From Monoplex corrugatus (Eukaryota; Mollusca; Gastropoda; Littorinimorpha; Ranellidae), in contig JAPXFY010000016.1 of the NCBI GenBank assembly GCA_030674185.1, forward strand, positions 40,629,966 through 40,693,965: a stretch of DNA of 64,000 nucleotides, given 5' to 3'. Position numbers and translations under genes: made by a program. Below, piece by piece: positions 11,345-63,081 of the stretch; the stretch's first letter is position 1, and each line of letters starts with the position of its first letter. Under the pieces are notes generated by a model, which was not told the DNA's origin, made no database searches, and was given only the letters and a program-made list of their open reading frames with translations.

Positions 11345-13060
11345 ACTGGTGCTTTAACGATAGCACTGGAGTTACTTCATTGATGGTTTTGCAGAATCAG
11401 GAGGGCGGGCTAGTTATAACAGAATTAGCAGAAAGAAAACAGCAAGTACTACTGTACAGAAGATGAAAGCAACATACCCAGAAGCAAGAAATCTTATGTA
11501 TATTTGCAAAGGTTGCATATCAACTGTTACATAATCATAAGTATGTATACGTTAATGTAGCATTTTACAATTATATTTACATGTATTTGGAACTATTGTG
11601 TATGAAACATAAGTATGTGTTTACATTTTTTTTATCATTCTTTTGTAATTCATCCATGTATCGTAACAACAATGTAATGCGTTCTTTCATGTCACTGTAA
11701 GTGTAAGAAGCTCAGTGTAAAATGAAAAGCTTATCAAAATAAGCGAGCTATGATGTTTTCCTGTAATTTTTCATTGCATGACTTCCCACATATGTCCGCC
11801 TTTGACTGAAGCTGTTGTTGCAATGACACAGACTGACACGTTCTCTCTCAGGAAGCTGTTAAGACATCTCAACACTGAAATGAAAGAAAAGTTGACCAAA
11901 AACATAATACAGAAGATTAGTAGGGAGGGGGTGGGTTGGGAAAGAATGCTACACATAAATAAATGTTAAGATGCAGGCAGATGCACTAAGGTAGACACAC
12001 ACACACACACATGCTAATCCCACAGCAAGATATGCTGTGCATCTCAATTACTTCAGAATGGTGAGATAACACACCACATTCATCTCAGATAGATATGGCA
12101 TAAAAATTCACATAAAAAAGGAATGTAAAGACTACTGACAGTGATCTAGAACTCAAACAGGACATACTCGGCCACAGCAACAAAAGTACGGGCTAAATAA
12201 TTGAAAAAAGATGAGACACTTCATGTAAAACAGCAAGGACTAAAATAAAAACAGGACTATATTAGACTAGTAAAGACTCTGAGGTACACAGACAAGAAAT
12301 ACACAGACAAGAAATAACTGTCAATCACGCGAAGGAACCAAGAGAAACATTTCCAAAAGCAAACAAAAACATTCAACTAGGATAAAGAAAGCAATGTTCA
12401 AGTTACTCTCAATTAACATCAACTAGGAAAATATCCTTTTAACAATGTACAAACAAGTTTTCAAGCTTAAAAAATGTGTTCCATCCATCCATCTCTCTCT
12501 CTCTCTGAGCAGCGGAGTGTTAGCTGCCCACACTGCCTTGGATAAATTGCATTGCTATTCATCACGCTTCTCCAAGACGTATGTTTCTGGACTATTCAGG
12601 ACAGTCCATTCTTTCATACTTTCCAGATAGCTAGCTTCCGATCTTCCATGTCTTCTCTACAATCCCCCATTCTTCTTTGGATGTCTTTCATAAGGGAAAT
12701 CTATGATCCTCGAATGACATCTCTTTTTTAAGGAAATGTACCTATGTAGGCCTACTATCTAAAATAAATGAAACCATCATGATACTCAAAACTTATGTAC
12801 TCCAACATTAACTGTTTCTTCAGCCTCAGTAGGCAACCTCAGTGAATTACAGACTTTTGAAGAACAATATTATTTTCATGGTGAATAAATTGGATATTGA
12901 TTTGATGGCCCAAGTTTTCAGCTATGCTGGAAAACCCACCTGATCCTACAAAGCAGCGGTTTTGGTATTTTCCCATATATGACTTCTACAACACAGAAAA
13001 TAAATCTCTCTCTCTTAAGACTGCTACTTGGTGCCACTATCAATTTTCTGCCTTTTCAGA
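11345..13060. other. AT-rich sequence, no supported gene
   Basis: Neither strand shows a credible exon. A short CA run is at 11997-12010 and a CT run at 12490-12507. Confidence 0.45.
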
Positions 13061-13063
13061 TGT

Positions 13064-15240
13064 AAGGAGTAAGCTTCTCTTGCATCCAGAAATGGAGTTA
13101 CTGTCCCAAATGATTTGGGGTTTTTGTTGTTTTTTTTTTTTTGCATCCTCTCCAGAAACATTTGTTTCTAAACCAAAGTCTTTTCTTGCCTGTAGAAATG
13201 GGGTTTCTGAGCTGAGTAGTCTTTTCTTGCCTGTAGAAATGGGGTTTCTGAGCTGAGTAGTTTTTTCTTGCCTGTAGAAATGGGGTTTCTAAGCTGAGTA
13301 GTCTTTTCTTGCCTGTAGAAATGGGGTTTCTAAGCTGAGTAGTCTTTTCTTGCCTCCAGAAATGAGGTTTCTACACCAAGTAGCCTTTTCTTACCTCTAG
13401 AAAGGGTTATAAGCTGAGTAGTATTTTCCTGCAACTAGAAATGTGGTTGTTACCCCAAACAGCCTTTTCTTACCTCTAGAAAGGGTTATAAGCTGAGTAG
13501 TATTTTCCTGCAACTAGAAATGTGGTTACCCCAAACAGTCTTTTCTTACCTCTAGAAAGGGTTATAAGCTGAGTAGTATTTTCCTGCAACAAGAAATGTG
13601 GTTGTTACCTCAAACAGTCTTTTCTTACCTCTAGAAAGGGTTATAAGCTGAGTAGTATTTTCCTGCAACAAGAAATGTGGTTACCCCAAACAGTCTTTTC
13701 TTACCTCTAGAAAGGGTTATAAGCTGAGTAGTATTTTCCTGCAACTAGAAATGTGGTTACCCCAAACAGTCTTTTCTTACCTCTAGAAAGGGTTATAAGC
13801 TGAGTAGTATTTTCCTGCAACTAGAAATGTGGTTACCCCAAACAGTCTTTTCTTACCTCTAGAAAGGGTTATAAGCTGAGTAGTATTTTCCTGCAACTAG
13901 AAATGTGGTAACCCCAAACAGTCTTTTCTTACCTCTAGAAAGGGTTATAAGCTGAGTAGTATTTTCCTGCAACTAGAAATGTGGTTACCCCAAACAGTCT
14001 TTTCTTACCTCTAGAAAGGGTTATAAGCTGAGTAGTATTTTCCTGCAACTAGAAATGTGGTTACCGCAAACAGTCTTTTCTTACCTCTAGAAAGGGTTAT
14101 AAGCTGAGTAGTATTTTCCTGCAACTAGAAATGTGGTTACCCCAAACAGTCTTTTCTTACCTCTAGAAAGGGTTATAAGCTGAGTAGTATTTTCCTGCAA
14201 CTAGAAATGTGGTAACCCCAAACAGTCTTTTCTTACCTCTAGAAAGGGTTATAAGCTGAGTAGTATTTTCCTGCAACTAGAAATGTGGTAACCCCAAACA
14301 GTCTTTTCTTACCTCTAGAAAGGGTTATAAGCTGAGTAGTATTTTCCTGCAACTAGAAATGTGGTTACCCCAAACAGTCTTTTCTTACCTCTAGAAAGGG
14401 TTATAAGCTGAGTAGTATTTTCCTGCAACTAGAAATGTGGTTGTTACCCCAAACAGTCTTTTCTTACCTCTAGAAAGGGTTATAAGCTGAGTAGTATTTT
14501 CCTGCAACTAGAAATGTGGTTACCCCAAACAGTCTTTTCTTACCTCTAGAAAGGGTTATAAGCTGAGTAGTATTTTCCTGCAACTAGAAATGTGGTTGTT
14601 ACCCCAAACAGTCTTTTCTTACCTCTAGAAAGGGTTATAAGCTGAGTAGTATTTTCCTGCAACTAGAAATGTGGTTACCCCAAACAGTCTTTTCTTACCT
14701 CTAGAAAGGGTTATAAGCTGAGTAGTATTTTCCTGCAACTAGAAATGTGGTTACCCCAAACAGTCTTTTCTTACCTCTAGAAAGGGTTATAAGCTGAGTA
14801 GTATTTTCCTGCAACTAGAAATGTGGTTACCCCAAACAGTCTTTTCTTACCTCTAGGTATAAGGGTGTATTAAAGATCCACGTTTTCTTACCTCTAGAAA
14901 GGGTTATAAGCTGAGTAGTATTTTCCTGCAACTAGAAATGTGGTTGTTACCCCAAACAGTCTTTTCTTACCTCTAGAAAGGGTTATAAGCTGAGTAGTAT
15001 TTTCCTGCAACTAGAAATGTGGTTGTTACCCCAAACAGTCTTTTCTTACCTCTAGAAAGGGTTATAAGCTGAGTAGTATTTTCCTGCAACTAGAAATGTG
15101 GTTGTTACCCCAAACAGTCTTTTCTTACCTCTAGAAATGGGGTTTCTATCTCGAGTAGGCTTCTTCTCTTGTGTCCAGAAATAGGGGTTACTATCACAAA
15201 TAGTCTTCTTCTCCATCCAGACCTGAAGTTTTTATCCCGA
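13064..15240. repeat. Higher-order tandem array of a 38-bp monomer (76-bp dimer)
   Basis: The central part (about 13370-15130) repeats a 76-bp dimer made of two related 38-bp halves, one containing TCTTTTCTTACCTCTAGAAA and the other TATTTTCCTGCAACTAGAAA. Some dimers carry an extra GTT. At the left (13190-13370) four single 41-bp monomers with CTTGCCTGTAGAAATGGGG stand alone, and at the right (15120-15240) single diverged monomers return. One unit is disrupted at about 14855-14885. There are roughly 26 dimers. Confidence 0.95.
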
Positions 15241-15329
15241 GTCCTCTTTTGCAAATATGGCTCTCTTGCACATGATGAAGGCTTTGAGAGAGGACGGTCA
15301 ATTTGTGCCACCGCTAACTAACCAGTGTT

Positions 15330-15640
15330 CTTTTAAGGTGAGACATTTTCAAAGGCATTACAGGAAACAATCCATTTTCAATGGCATTACAGGAAACAAT
15401 CTTCTTATCTATAGGAAAGGATACCGCTTTCAGCATACATTCTACGAAAATGGAACTATTTACAGTGCAGGAAAAATAATTCTCAATCTAATGGGTGAGG
15501 TCCGATGAGAGCTCAAACACTTATAATCATAGAAAACGCATATCAATCACATGTTTCTGTATTCATGGGCGAGGTACCAATGAGTGCACACATTTACAAA
15601 TCATAGAAAATGCATATCACTCACATGTTTCTGTGTTTAG
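15330..15640. repeat. Short local duplications
   Basis: GGCATTACAGGAAACAATC occurs twice (about 15354 and 15381). A longer block around TCATAGAAAACGCATATCA and CACATGTTTCTGT is duplicated at about 15527 and 15602. Confidence 0.6.
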
Positions 15641-16955
15641 TGAACAAAGCAAAGCACACACAAGGAACAAACTTGAAAAAAAGATGAAAAAAAAATGTCA
15701 CACCATCCTAACATTTTACCAAAAACATAAAAACTATTAGAAAAAATCCAGATTTCATATGTCATTCGTACATTGTGATCTTGAAGAAGCTTCAACTGAA
15801 ACAAAATTTGATGTTCATAGAATACAATGCAGGCCTCAGCATCTGTTGCACTTTTCACAGAACAGCAGGCAGCTTTCTGTGATCCATGACTTTATGCCCA
15901 ATTCTGAAATGGTACACTGACACAACACAATGAAAACTGCTTGTAAGTAGAGTCAAAAGTTCCTGAAATCTCTTCCTTGAAAAGTGCTAATTTCAAGCAC
16001 TTTTTTCCTAGCCCATGTGACTTTTGACGCTGGTGCTTTATTTTTCAACCTTATAGTAGTCCACGCCTTTGACCAAAATTTGGTAAAGATCTATCCATAA
16101 ACAGATGAGAAAATCTAGGTAACACATTTTTCTCACAGGCACAGACACAGACACGCATCTCTCTCCAGAAAATAACTCCCCCCCCCCCCCCCCCCCCCAC
16201 CCCCCTCCGTTTTTTAAAGGAGACAAAAAACAGAAAAAGAACGCAAGAAAATGGGAGAAAAGAAGCACACAAAACCGAAAGAACATTTTCTACTGCAATG
16301 TTGATAGAGTAAAACAAAGAAAGGTTTGATGCAAAGCTCTGTAGCAGTTATAGCAAAACATCAAAAATACTATGTGATACAACAAACATGTTCAACACTC
16401 AAAAATTTCAAAACAGAATGAAATAATATGAAATTCTACATCACCATACAATGCAAACCAAAATATATTCTTCACAAAATTTAAAACAAAAAATTCCAGA
16501 GGAATGGCTTTATTTCAACAATGGCAGCAGAGGCAACAACTATGATGATGACAACAATAACAAAATATTGACCAAGACAACAACAATGAGAATAACAACA
16601 AATCATCTTAACAATAAAAGGAACATGACTGACCAAAGAAATGAAAGACATCTGGATACATAAATGAATTTCGGCTACATCTGGATGCAACATAAAAGTA
16701 AGTCTCTTGAGTTGTCAGTAATGCTCCATTAAGGAGTAATCTTGGTGTATTCCTTGAAGAATCCCTGTCCACGGAAGCTCATATGAACTACCTAAAAAAA
16801 TTCTTGTTCTCTAACTGCACAGAATACGCAAAATCTGTCCATGTTTTTTTCTGCTGCCGTCACTAACAAGCTGTGTGTGTCTTTCACTCTATCTGGATAA
16901 GACTACTAGGAAATCTACTCTGAAAGGAAAAACAAGAGCTATTATTAATCAGACC
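15640..16955. other. AT-rich sequence with a C homopolymer
   Basis: A run of about 24 C residues lies at 16177-16200. No gene is supported. Confidence 0.5.
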
Positions 16956-16957
16956 TG

Positions 16958-17160
16958 TTTCATTAATCATTTGTTAAAAGGCACCGATTTCATTAATCAT
17001 TTGTTAAAAGGCAGGAAAAGGCACCAGTTTCATTGATCATTTTTGAAAAGGGACCAGTTCTATTAATCATTTGTTAAAAGGCACCAGTTTCATAAATCAT
17101 TTGTTAAAAGGCACCAGTTTCATAAATCATTTGTTAAAAGGCACCAGTTTCATTAATCCT
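16958..17160. repeat. 30-bp tandem repeat, about 7 copies
   Basis: The unit contains CACCAGTTTCATTAATCATT and TGTTAAAAGG. Two units are expanded or diverged. Confidence 0.9.
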
Positions 17161-17639
17161 TAAATTACAAGAATATTTCCCTGAGATTTGTGCAACTCTT
17201 CGAAATAATGAATGCATCTGATAATCAAAGACTGCATCAGTGATGACAATGCTTTTTAAGACAAGGTTCTAAGCAACAACCTTAGAAGAATGGATTGTAA
17301 CCCTGATCCAGTGTGTGATGATATACTGCAACACAAGAAAATGATGTTCTCACACTAGGTGTGTCCATACTGAACAAAACGTGGCCATAGACAAACAACA
17401 CGACCACGTCCATTCATTCATTGCCAATATCAGTGGTGTATCAAAACACTAGTCACAAGCAATATGATCAAACATGTTCAGTAAAAACAAATAACAAACA
17501 AGAAGAAAAAGTGGCAACCAATATCATTATCATCCTTCCTCTTCTTCAAGTCTCATAATCAGTGAGATTACTGGGACACAGGAACAGACATGTTGCTTGA
17601 ACTGTGTCTGTGAGGTGCAATAAAAAGCAGTTCATGCTT

Positions 17640-18065
17640 ACTGGGGTTGGTCTAGTCTTTGATGTTCGTGACCTATCTCTCCCTTGTCAATCTCAGCAAC
17701 AAAGAAAAAAAAAAGCAACAAGCAGTTTGTTGTACATGCTTGGATTGGTCCAGTCTTTGATATTCACGACCCATCTCTTCCACACAAGCAGTTTGTTGGT
17801 CCAGTCTTTGATATTCATGATCCATATCTTCCGCGGTTGATCTCAGCAATGAAAAAAAATGTAACAAGTAGTTTGTTGGTCCAGTCTTTGATATTCACCA
17901 CCCATCTCTTCTTCTGTGGACCTAAGCGACAGCTTCCTTCATGCCCATGAAGAATGGTCTTACATAGTATGTCATGGAAAGTAACGTGACCAAACCATAC
18001 AAGCCTGTCTTGTTTCACAGTTGTCAGAAGTGGTTCCAATGGGCCTGCTGAGGTTTTGACACTTG
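17640..18065 (-). mobile_element. Degraded LINE fragment (type 2) with internal reduplication
   Basis: The minus strand reads PLEPLLTTVKQDRLVWFGHV and VVNIKDWTN, matching the 3' coding end of the LINE at 30256-31345 (PQEPLLATVKNRKLSWFGHV, DNIKEWT). The VVNIKDWTN block is repeated about four times between 17640 and 17915, so the fragment's end has become a small tandem array. Confidence 0.7.
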
Positions 18066-18325
18066 TTCTGCACATTCTCACTGGTCTTATGTTGGAGGTT
18101 ACGTTGGAGGTTCCGCTGGAGGTTAATGACAAAAAAACCTAAGTATTGATAAACACCATGATCAAGTATGTTCAGCATCTGCCAAGGTCAATGATGAACA
18201 AAAACAACACTAAACAAATTACATGATTATGCACAGTCAGTTACTACTGATGTCTATATTGTTAAATGAAAAACTGTAAACAACACATACATAGAGATTC
18301 AGTCACAGCTAGTGTCAATGACTCT

Positions 18326-18327
<2 letters not shown>

Positions 18328-18415
<88 letters not shown>
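18328..18415. repeat. CA microsatellite
   Basis: Nearly pure CA with one CAAACA interruption. Confidence 0.95.
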
Positions 18416-18416
<1 letters not shown>

Positions 18417-18419
18417 CAA

Positions 18420-19935
18420 ATCACATACATTAATGTCACTTACAGTGAAAAGACATTTTAAATCAAAGAACGAACAAACACAAGCACACTGATAAAAGGT
18501 GAAAGCAAGAAGAGCTCCATTTTGTTAAAAGCCTGAAATATTTAAAAACAACCAGAAACAAAAAAACACTGGAGGAAACACAGACATGTGACCCAATACA
18601 CTGCAGCAGACAAAATCCTTCTGAGCACACCAAAGATCCTCTGTAAACAGGCCTGTAGAAAATAAATCTGCTAAACCATAATTGCAGTAAAATAAAGCAT
18701 TTCCATTCCAGAGTCTGTTAAAAAGTACTGGGATGGTGGTACATACTGAAATGGGCAAAACAGTATCAGTATAATGCAGTCAAAGTGAAACATACAGGGG
18801 GATATATACTGAAATGGGCACTCTGATGCCCTATGCTGCCCTTGTGGCAAGATAACCACAACAACAACACAGTTCTCTCACTGTCACCAATATTGAGGTA
18901 AGGAATGATGTGCGCTTTACTTTCATGAGTCCCCGGCGTTAACCAAGGAATGTAACCATCCATACTTAACACACTTTACACCCAATCTGTGACCACTCCA
19001 CTATCCTCTTACACACACACACACACACATTAATGATACTACTGTGGAAAAGTAAGTTGTTTTATAAAGTAATTCTATAAATCCGTTTAATATATCTGCA
19101 ATGTGATCACCAACATTCCCAAGGACCCCATATCATTTCTGGTCCTCTCCTCTAGGAATGATCATACTTTTATCTTGTATTATCTTTTACCCCCACCACC
19201 AAAACACACACACAAGCATATGACAAGACAGCCATGGCACATGGGCATACAGAATGCATCTGAAATTTAGCATTAGCGGATTTGATAGCTCCTAATTTTT
19301 GTGAAAATCTGTAACAATTGAAGGAATGATCTCTAAGCACTGATGACAGAAAGAAAGGAATGAATGACTGACTTCAACTGTTGTTTAAGCATCTTCAGAT
19401 TATAACATTTTCCCCCAATGACTATCAGACATGCATACAAAAGTGATAAGATATTTCTAAACCTTGTCTAATACGTGTTTAACAAATTGTATATTTACTG
19501 TTTAACAAATTACATCATTTCTAAGGTACTATAATATTTTATGAAAATTAGATAATTCTGATGTTCAGACAATGTTCAATACAAATGACTGCAAAGCTGA
19601 CTTGACGCCTCTATATAAACAATGAGACTTTTCCAAAACTAGCACATATTTCAAACAAAACTGACAATATAGTATTCTTGAAAATAAAGAACAAACTCAT
19701 TACAGATCTAAGGTTTCTTAGAATCAACAGATTCCTGTAAAATGTGGTCTTTTGCTTTCAGACAAACACAGACAATATCAAGGCTGACTGGCTGTGTAGA
19801 CAGGATTGCATGAACAAACACATAAACAAAGGAACCATCCTGTGCCAGGCCAGCAATGTATTACTTCAGATTTACCTCAGCAGCATCAGTAACAAAAAAG
19901 ACAAGAGCGATAAACACATCCAGTCAATCAGAAAC
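18420..19935. other. AT-rich sequence, no supported gene
   Basis: It contains a short duplicated phrase TACTGAAATGGGCA (about 18747 and 18808) and a short CA run near 19012. No exon or RNA gene is supported. Confidence 0.45.
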
Positions 19936-19937
19936 AC

Positions 19938-20229
19938 ACACACACACACCACACACCACACACACACACACACGCACACACACACATACATACATACACA
20001 CACACTATAACAACTGTGTATAACACACACACATACATACATACATACACACACACAATAACACCTGTGTATAACGCACACACATACATACATACACACC
20101 AATAACACCTGTGTATAACGCACACACATACATACATACACACACACAATAACACCTGTGTATAACGCACACACATACATACATACACACACAATAATAC
20201 CTGTGTATAACGCACACACATACATACAA
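19938..20229. repeat. CA/CATA-containing minisatellite
   Basis: CACACATACATACA repeats alternate with the phrase AATAACACCTGTGTATAACG, giving a unit of roughly 55 bp repeated about five times. The MITE at 20230-20396 sits in its right end, and CATA repeats resume at 20399. Confidence 0.85.
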
Positions 20230-20396
20230 GGGTGCAACTTAGAAAAAGTAAAAAAACTGAAAGGGGTCCAGGAACCGGCAGCACCCCGTATGGGGGGTCT
20301 GGGGGGCTACGCTGAAGCTTTTTAAAAAAAAAAGGATTTTCCGTTTCTGACTCTTGAAAAAATGGAATCCATTGTCAAACGGAAAAAGTTGCACCC
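20230..20396. mobile_element. 167-bp MITE with GGGTGCAACTT terminal inverted repeats
   Basis: The left end GGGTGCAACTT (20230-20240) and the right end AAGTTGCACCC (20386-20396) are perfect inverted copies. The body contains a GC-rich hairpin-like part (CACCCCGTATGGGGGGTCTG) and an A-rich part, with no coding capacity. It interrupts a CATA array, so the target duplication cannot be told from the repeat. Superfamily unknown. Confidence 0.75.
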
Positions 20397-21169
20397 ATGT
20401 ACATACATACACACACACACACGCTCTAACACCTGCTTATAACAAACATGGAGGGATGGTGGGAGCACGATCACCTTTTCACTGAGTATTTGTGCTAAAG
20501 ATGCCATAACATCAAACATCACAATGCAGAGTACACAGAAATCACATTATCAGACAACAACCACACATCGAAATTGCTGACCCATCTTTCACAAATCTGT
20601 GTTTCATCCTCCAGTAAACAAACAAACAAAACATGAAAAACAAGTAATGCTTCATCCATTAAGCATTTGTTCATCCTTCATCAATGCTTATGGCATCACC
20701 CATAAGTTCAAAAAATAGTCGCATACAGTAAGCAGACGCGATACTCTTGTTCCTTCTCCCCTCTAACTCCATAGTTACAGTTCTACAATTCTAATGATAC
20801 AGGTACAGTAATATTTAAAATTCAACACTAAAACTTTACTGATACAAATGACAAGACTGCTGATAAAACCAATCTGATAAGAAAAATACAGACTGAATAA
20901 AAAGTACATGATTATATATATGTTTGATTGCATAGTTTTGACTTGTTACTGGCTTATATCACATCAGACATTTACACTGCATAGCAATATGTACCAAGTG
21001 AGTCCACAGTGACCATTTTCAGTCTGAATAGTCTCAGCACATCAAAACCATCCATAAATGATCAGTTTAACAGTGAACAAGCTCACTAGGCATCAAGCAG
21101 ACACAACTGATTAACTTCAAACAGTATAATCTCAGTATGTAAAATGTGTCCATAACCTGGTAAGAATGA

Positions 21170-21460
21170 GCAACCTCAACATTCAACTGTTCAAATCTCT
21201 ACAGAGTGTGCAGCCTCAACACATTTAACATGTCTAACATTTATAAAGCTTCAACACACTGAACATTAAACTTTAACACTTGTAAAACATGTCTAACATT
21301 TATGCAACCTGAACACATAAAACAAGTCTAACACTTATGCAGCATCAACACTTTTTTTTTTATAAAAAAATGTCTAATATTTATGCAACATCAACACAAA
21401 ATATATCTAACATTTATGCAGCCTGAACACACAAAAATATTCTAACACTTACACAATGTC
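21170..21460. repeat. Degenerate tandem repeat downstream of KCNT stop
   Basis: The phrases TCTAACATTTATGCAACC, CAACAC and ATAAAAC recur about eight times with a spacing near 35 bp. It would lie in the 3' untranslated region if the transcript extends this far. Confidence 0.6.
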
Positions 21461-21515
21461 AACCATAAAACGTCTATCAAGTGACAACAGAAAAACAGCT
21501 TCCAAAACTGCCCAC

Positions 21516-61701
<40,186 letters not shown>

Positions 61702-61724
61702 CTGAACCCGTAGTACAAATTTGT

Positions 61725-62180
61725 TATATATGTGGTGTGGTGTGGTGTGGTGTGGTGCGGTGTAGTGTAGTGTGGTATGGTGAGATGTGGTGTGATGTGG
61801 AATGGTGTGGTGTGGTACTGTGTGGTGTGGTAAGGTGAGATGCGGTGTGGTATGTGGCATGGTGTGGTGTGGTATGGTGTGTTGTGGTGTGGTGTCTCTC
61901 TCTCTCCCTCTTTATCTCTCTGTATCTCTCTCGTTCCTCTAGCTGAACCAGTAGTACAGATTTGTTATATATGTGGTGTGGTGTGGTGTGGTGTGGTGTG
62001 GGTGTGGTGTGGTGTCTCTCTCTCTCTCCCTCTTTATCTCACTGTCTCTCTCTCTCCTTCCCTCTAGCTGAACCAATAGTACAGATTTGTTATATCTGTG
62101 GTGTGGTGTGGTGTGGTGTGGGTGTGGCATGACATGGCGTGGCATGGTGTGGTGTGATGTGGTGTCTCTCTCTCCCTTCT
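61725..62180. repeat. TGGTG repeat array with CT blocks
   Basis: GGTGTGGTGTGGTGTGGT-type repeats alternate with CTCTCT blocks. TAGTACARATTTGTTATATM plus TGTGGTGTGG occurs three times (about 61711, 61953 and 62077), each preceded by CTGAACC. Only the leftmost adjoins the exon. Confidence 0.92.
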
Positions 62181-62500
62181 TTATCCCCCTGTCCTCTCTT
62201 TTTCCCTCTAGCTCCCTCTCTGTGTCTCTACCTCTTTCTCTCTCTTACCTTCTCTGTCTCCATCTCCCCCCCCCCCCATCTTTCTCTCCTCCCTTATTCT
62301 CTCTCTCTCCCTCCCTCCCTCTCTCTCTCCTTTCAATACAACATTAGTTTATCTGACAATAAATGGCTGTTGAATCTCTCATTCCTCTCTCCTCTTGTAT
62401 GTACTCCCTTTTTGAGGAGCTGTGGCTTACACAAATAAACCCTCTGAATCTGAATCTCTCTCTCTGAATCGGGATTCCTCTCTCTTACTCCCTCCCTCTT
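62165..62500. repeat. CT-rich low-complexity tract
   Basis: Imperfect CTCTCT and CCCTCC runs, with TCTGAATCTGAATCTC near 62440-62460. Confidence 0.85.
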
Positions 62501-63027
62501 TACAAGAGATGTTGCCAAGGACAGTCTATTCCCTTAAAGCCAGAGAAGACCAATGGCATGCACACACAATAATCATGCAACTGAAAACTATTTCCACAAT
62601 GCACTTAATCATTTTCTTCTGTGCCACTTGTTTACATATGCTTTAGAAACTTGTGTTTAATTCTGAACATTTTTCTTCCTTTCTACTACGTTTACACGAA
62701 GGCAACTTACTAGGCAACTCGGGCCCCAGCCAGTTGCCTTGTGATCTATTAATAGCAGGCAACTGGTTTAGTTGCCGTCAGTGTAAACGGTACGGGCAAC
62801 TACCATACAACAGCTACGCTCCGCCCCCTGTTTGCGTCACTGGCGCTGTGTGTGTGGCCCGCTCGCTGGGCTGCAGTTGAAACGTAGTTGCCAAAAATCA
62901 TGGCAATTGCCACTGCAACTGCCCACAGTTGCCTCTGAGGTTCCGAGGAGTTGACAACTAATGATACAACTGCTCTTGACTGGTACAGCAACTGGTGGCA
63001 ATCACGTGGGTTGAAAGTGTCTGAAGG

Positions 63028-63036
63028 TATAAAAAG
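63028..63036 (+). promoter_or_regulatory. TATA box of the Harbinger transposase
   Basis: TATAAAAAG lies 46 bp upstream of the ATG in GC-richer sequence, followed by a short leader ending CTTCACCATGG, a good Kozak context. Confidence 0.65.
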
Positions 63037-63081
63037 CAGGCAGTTGGAGGGAGGCACTTCATTGCATCTTGATTCTTCACC

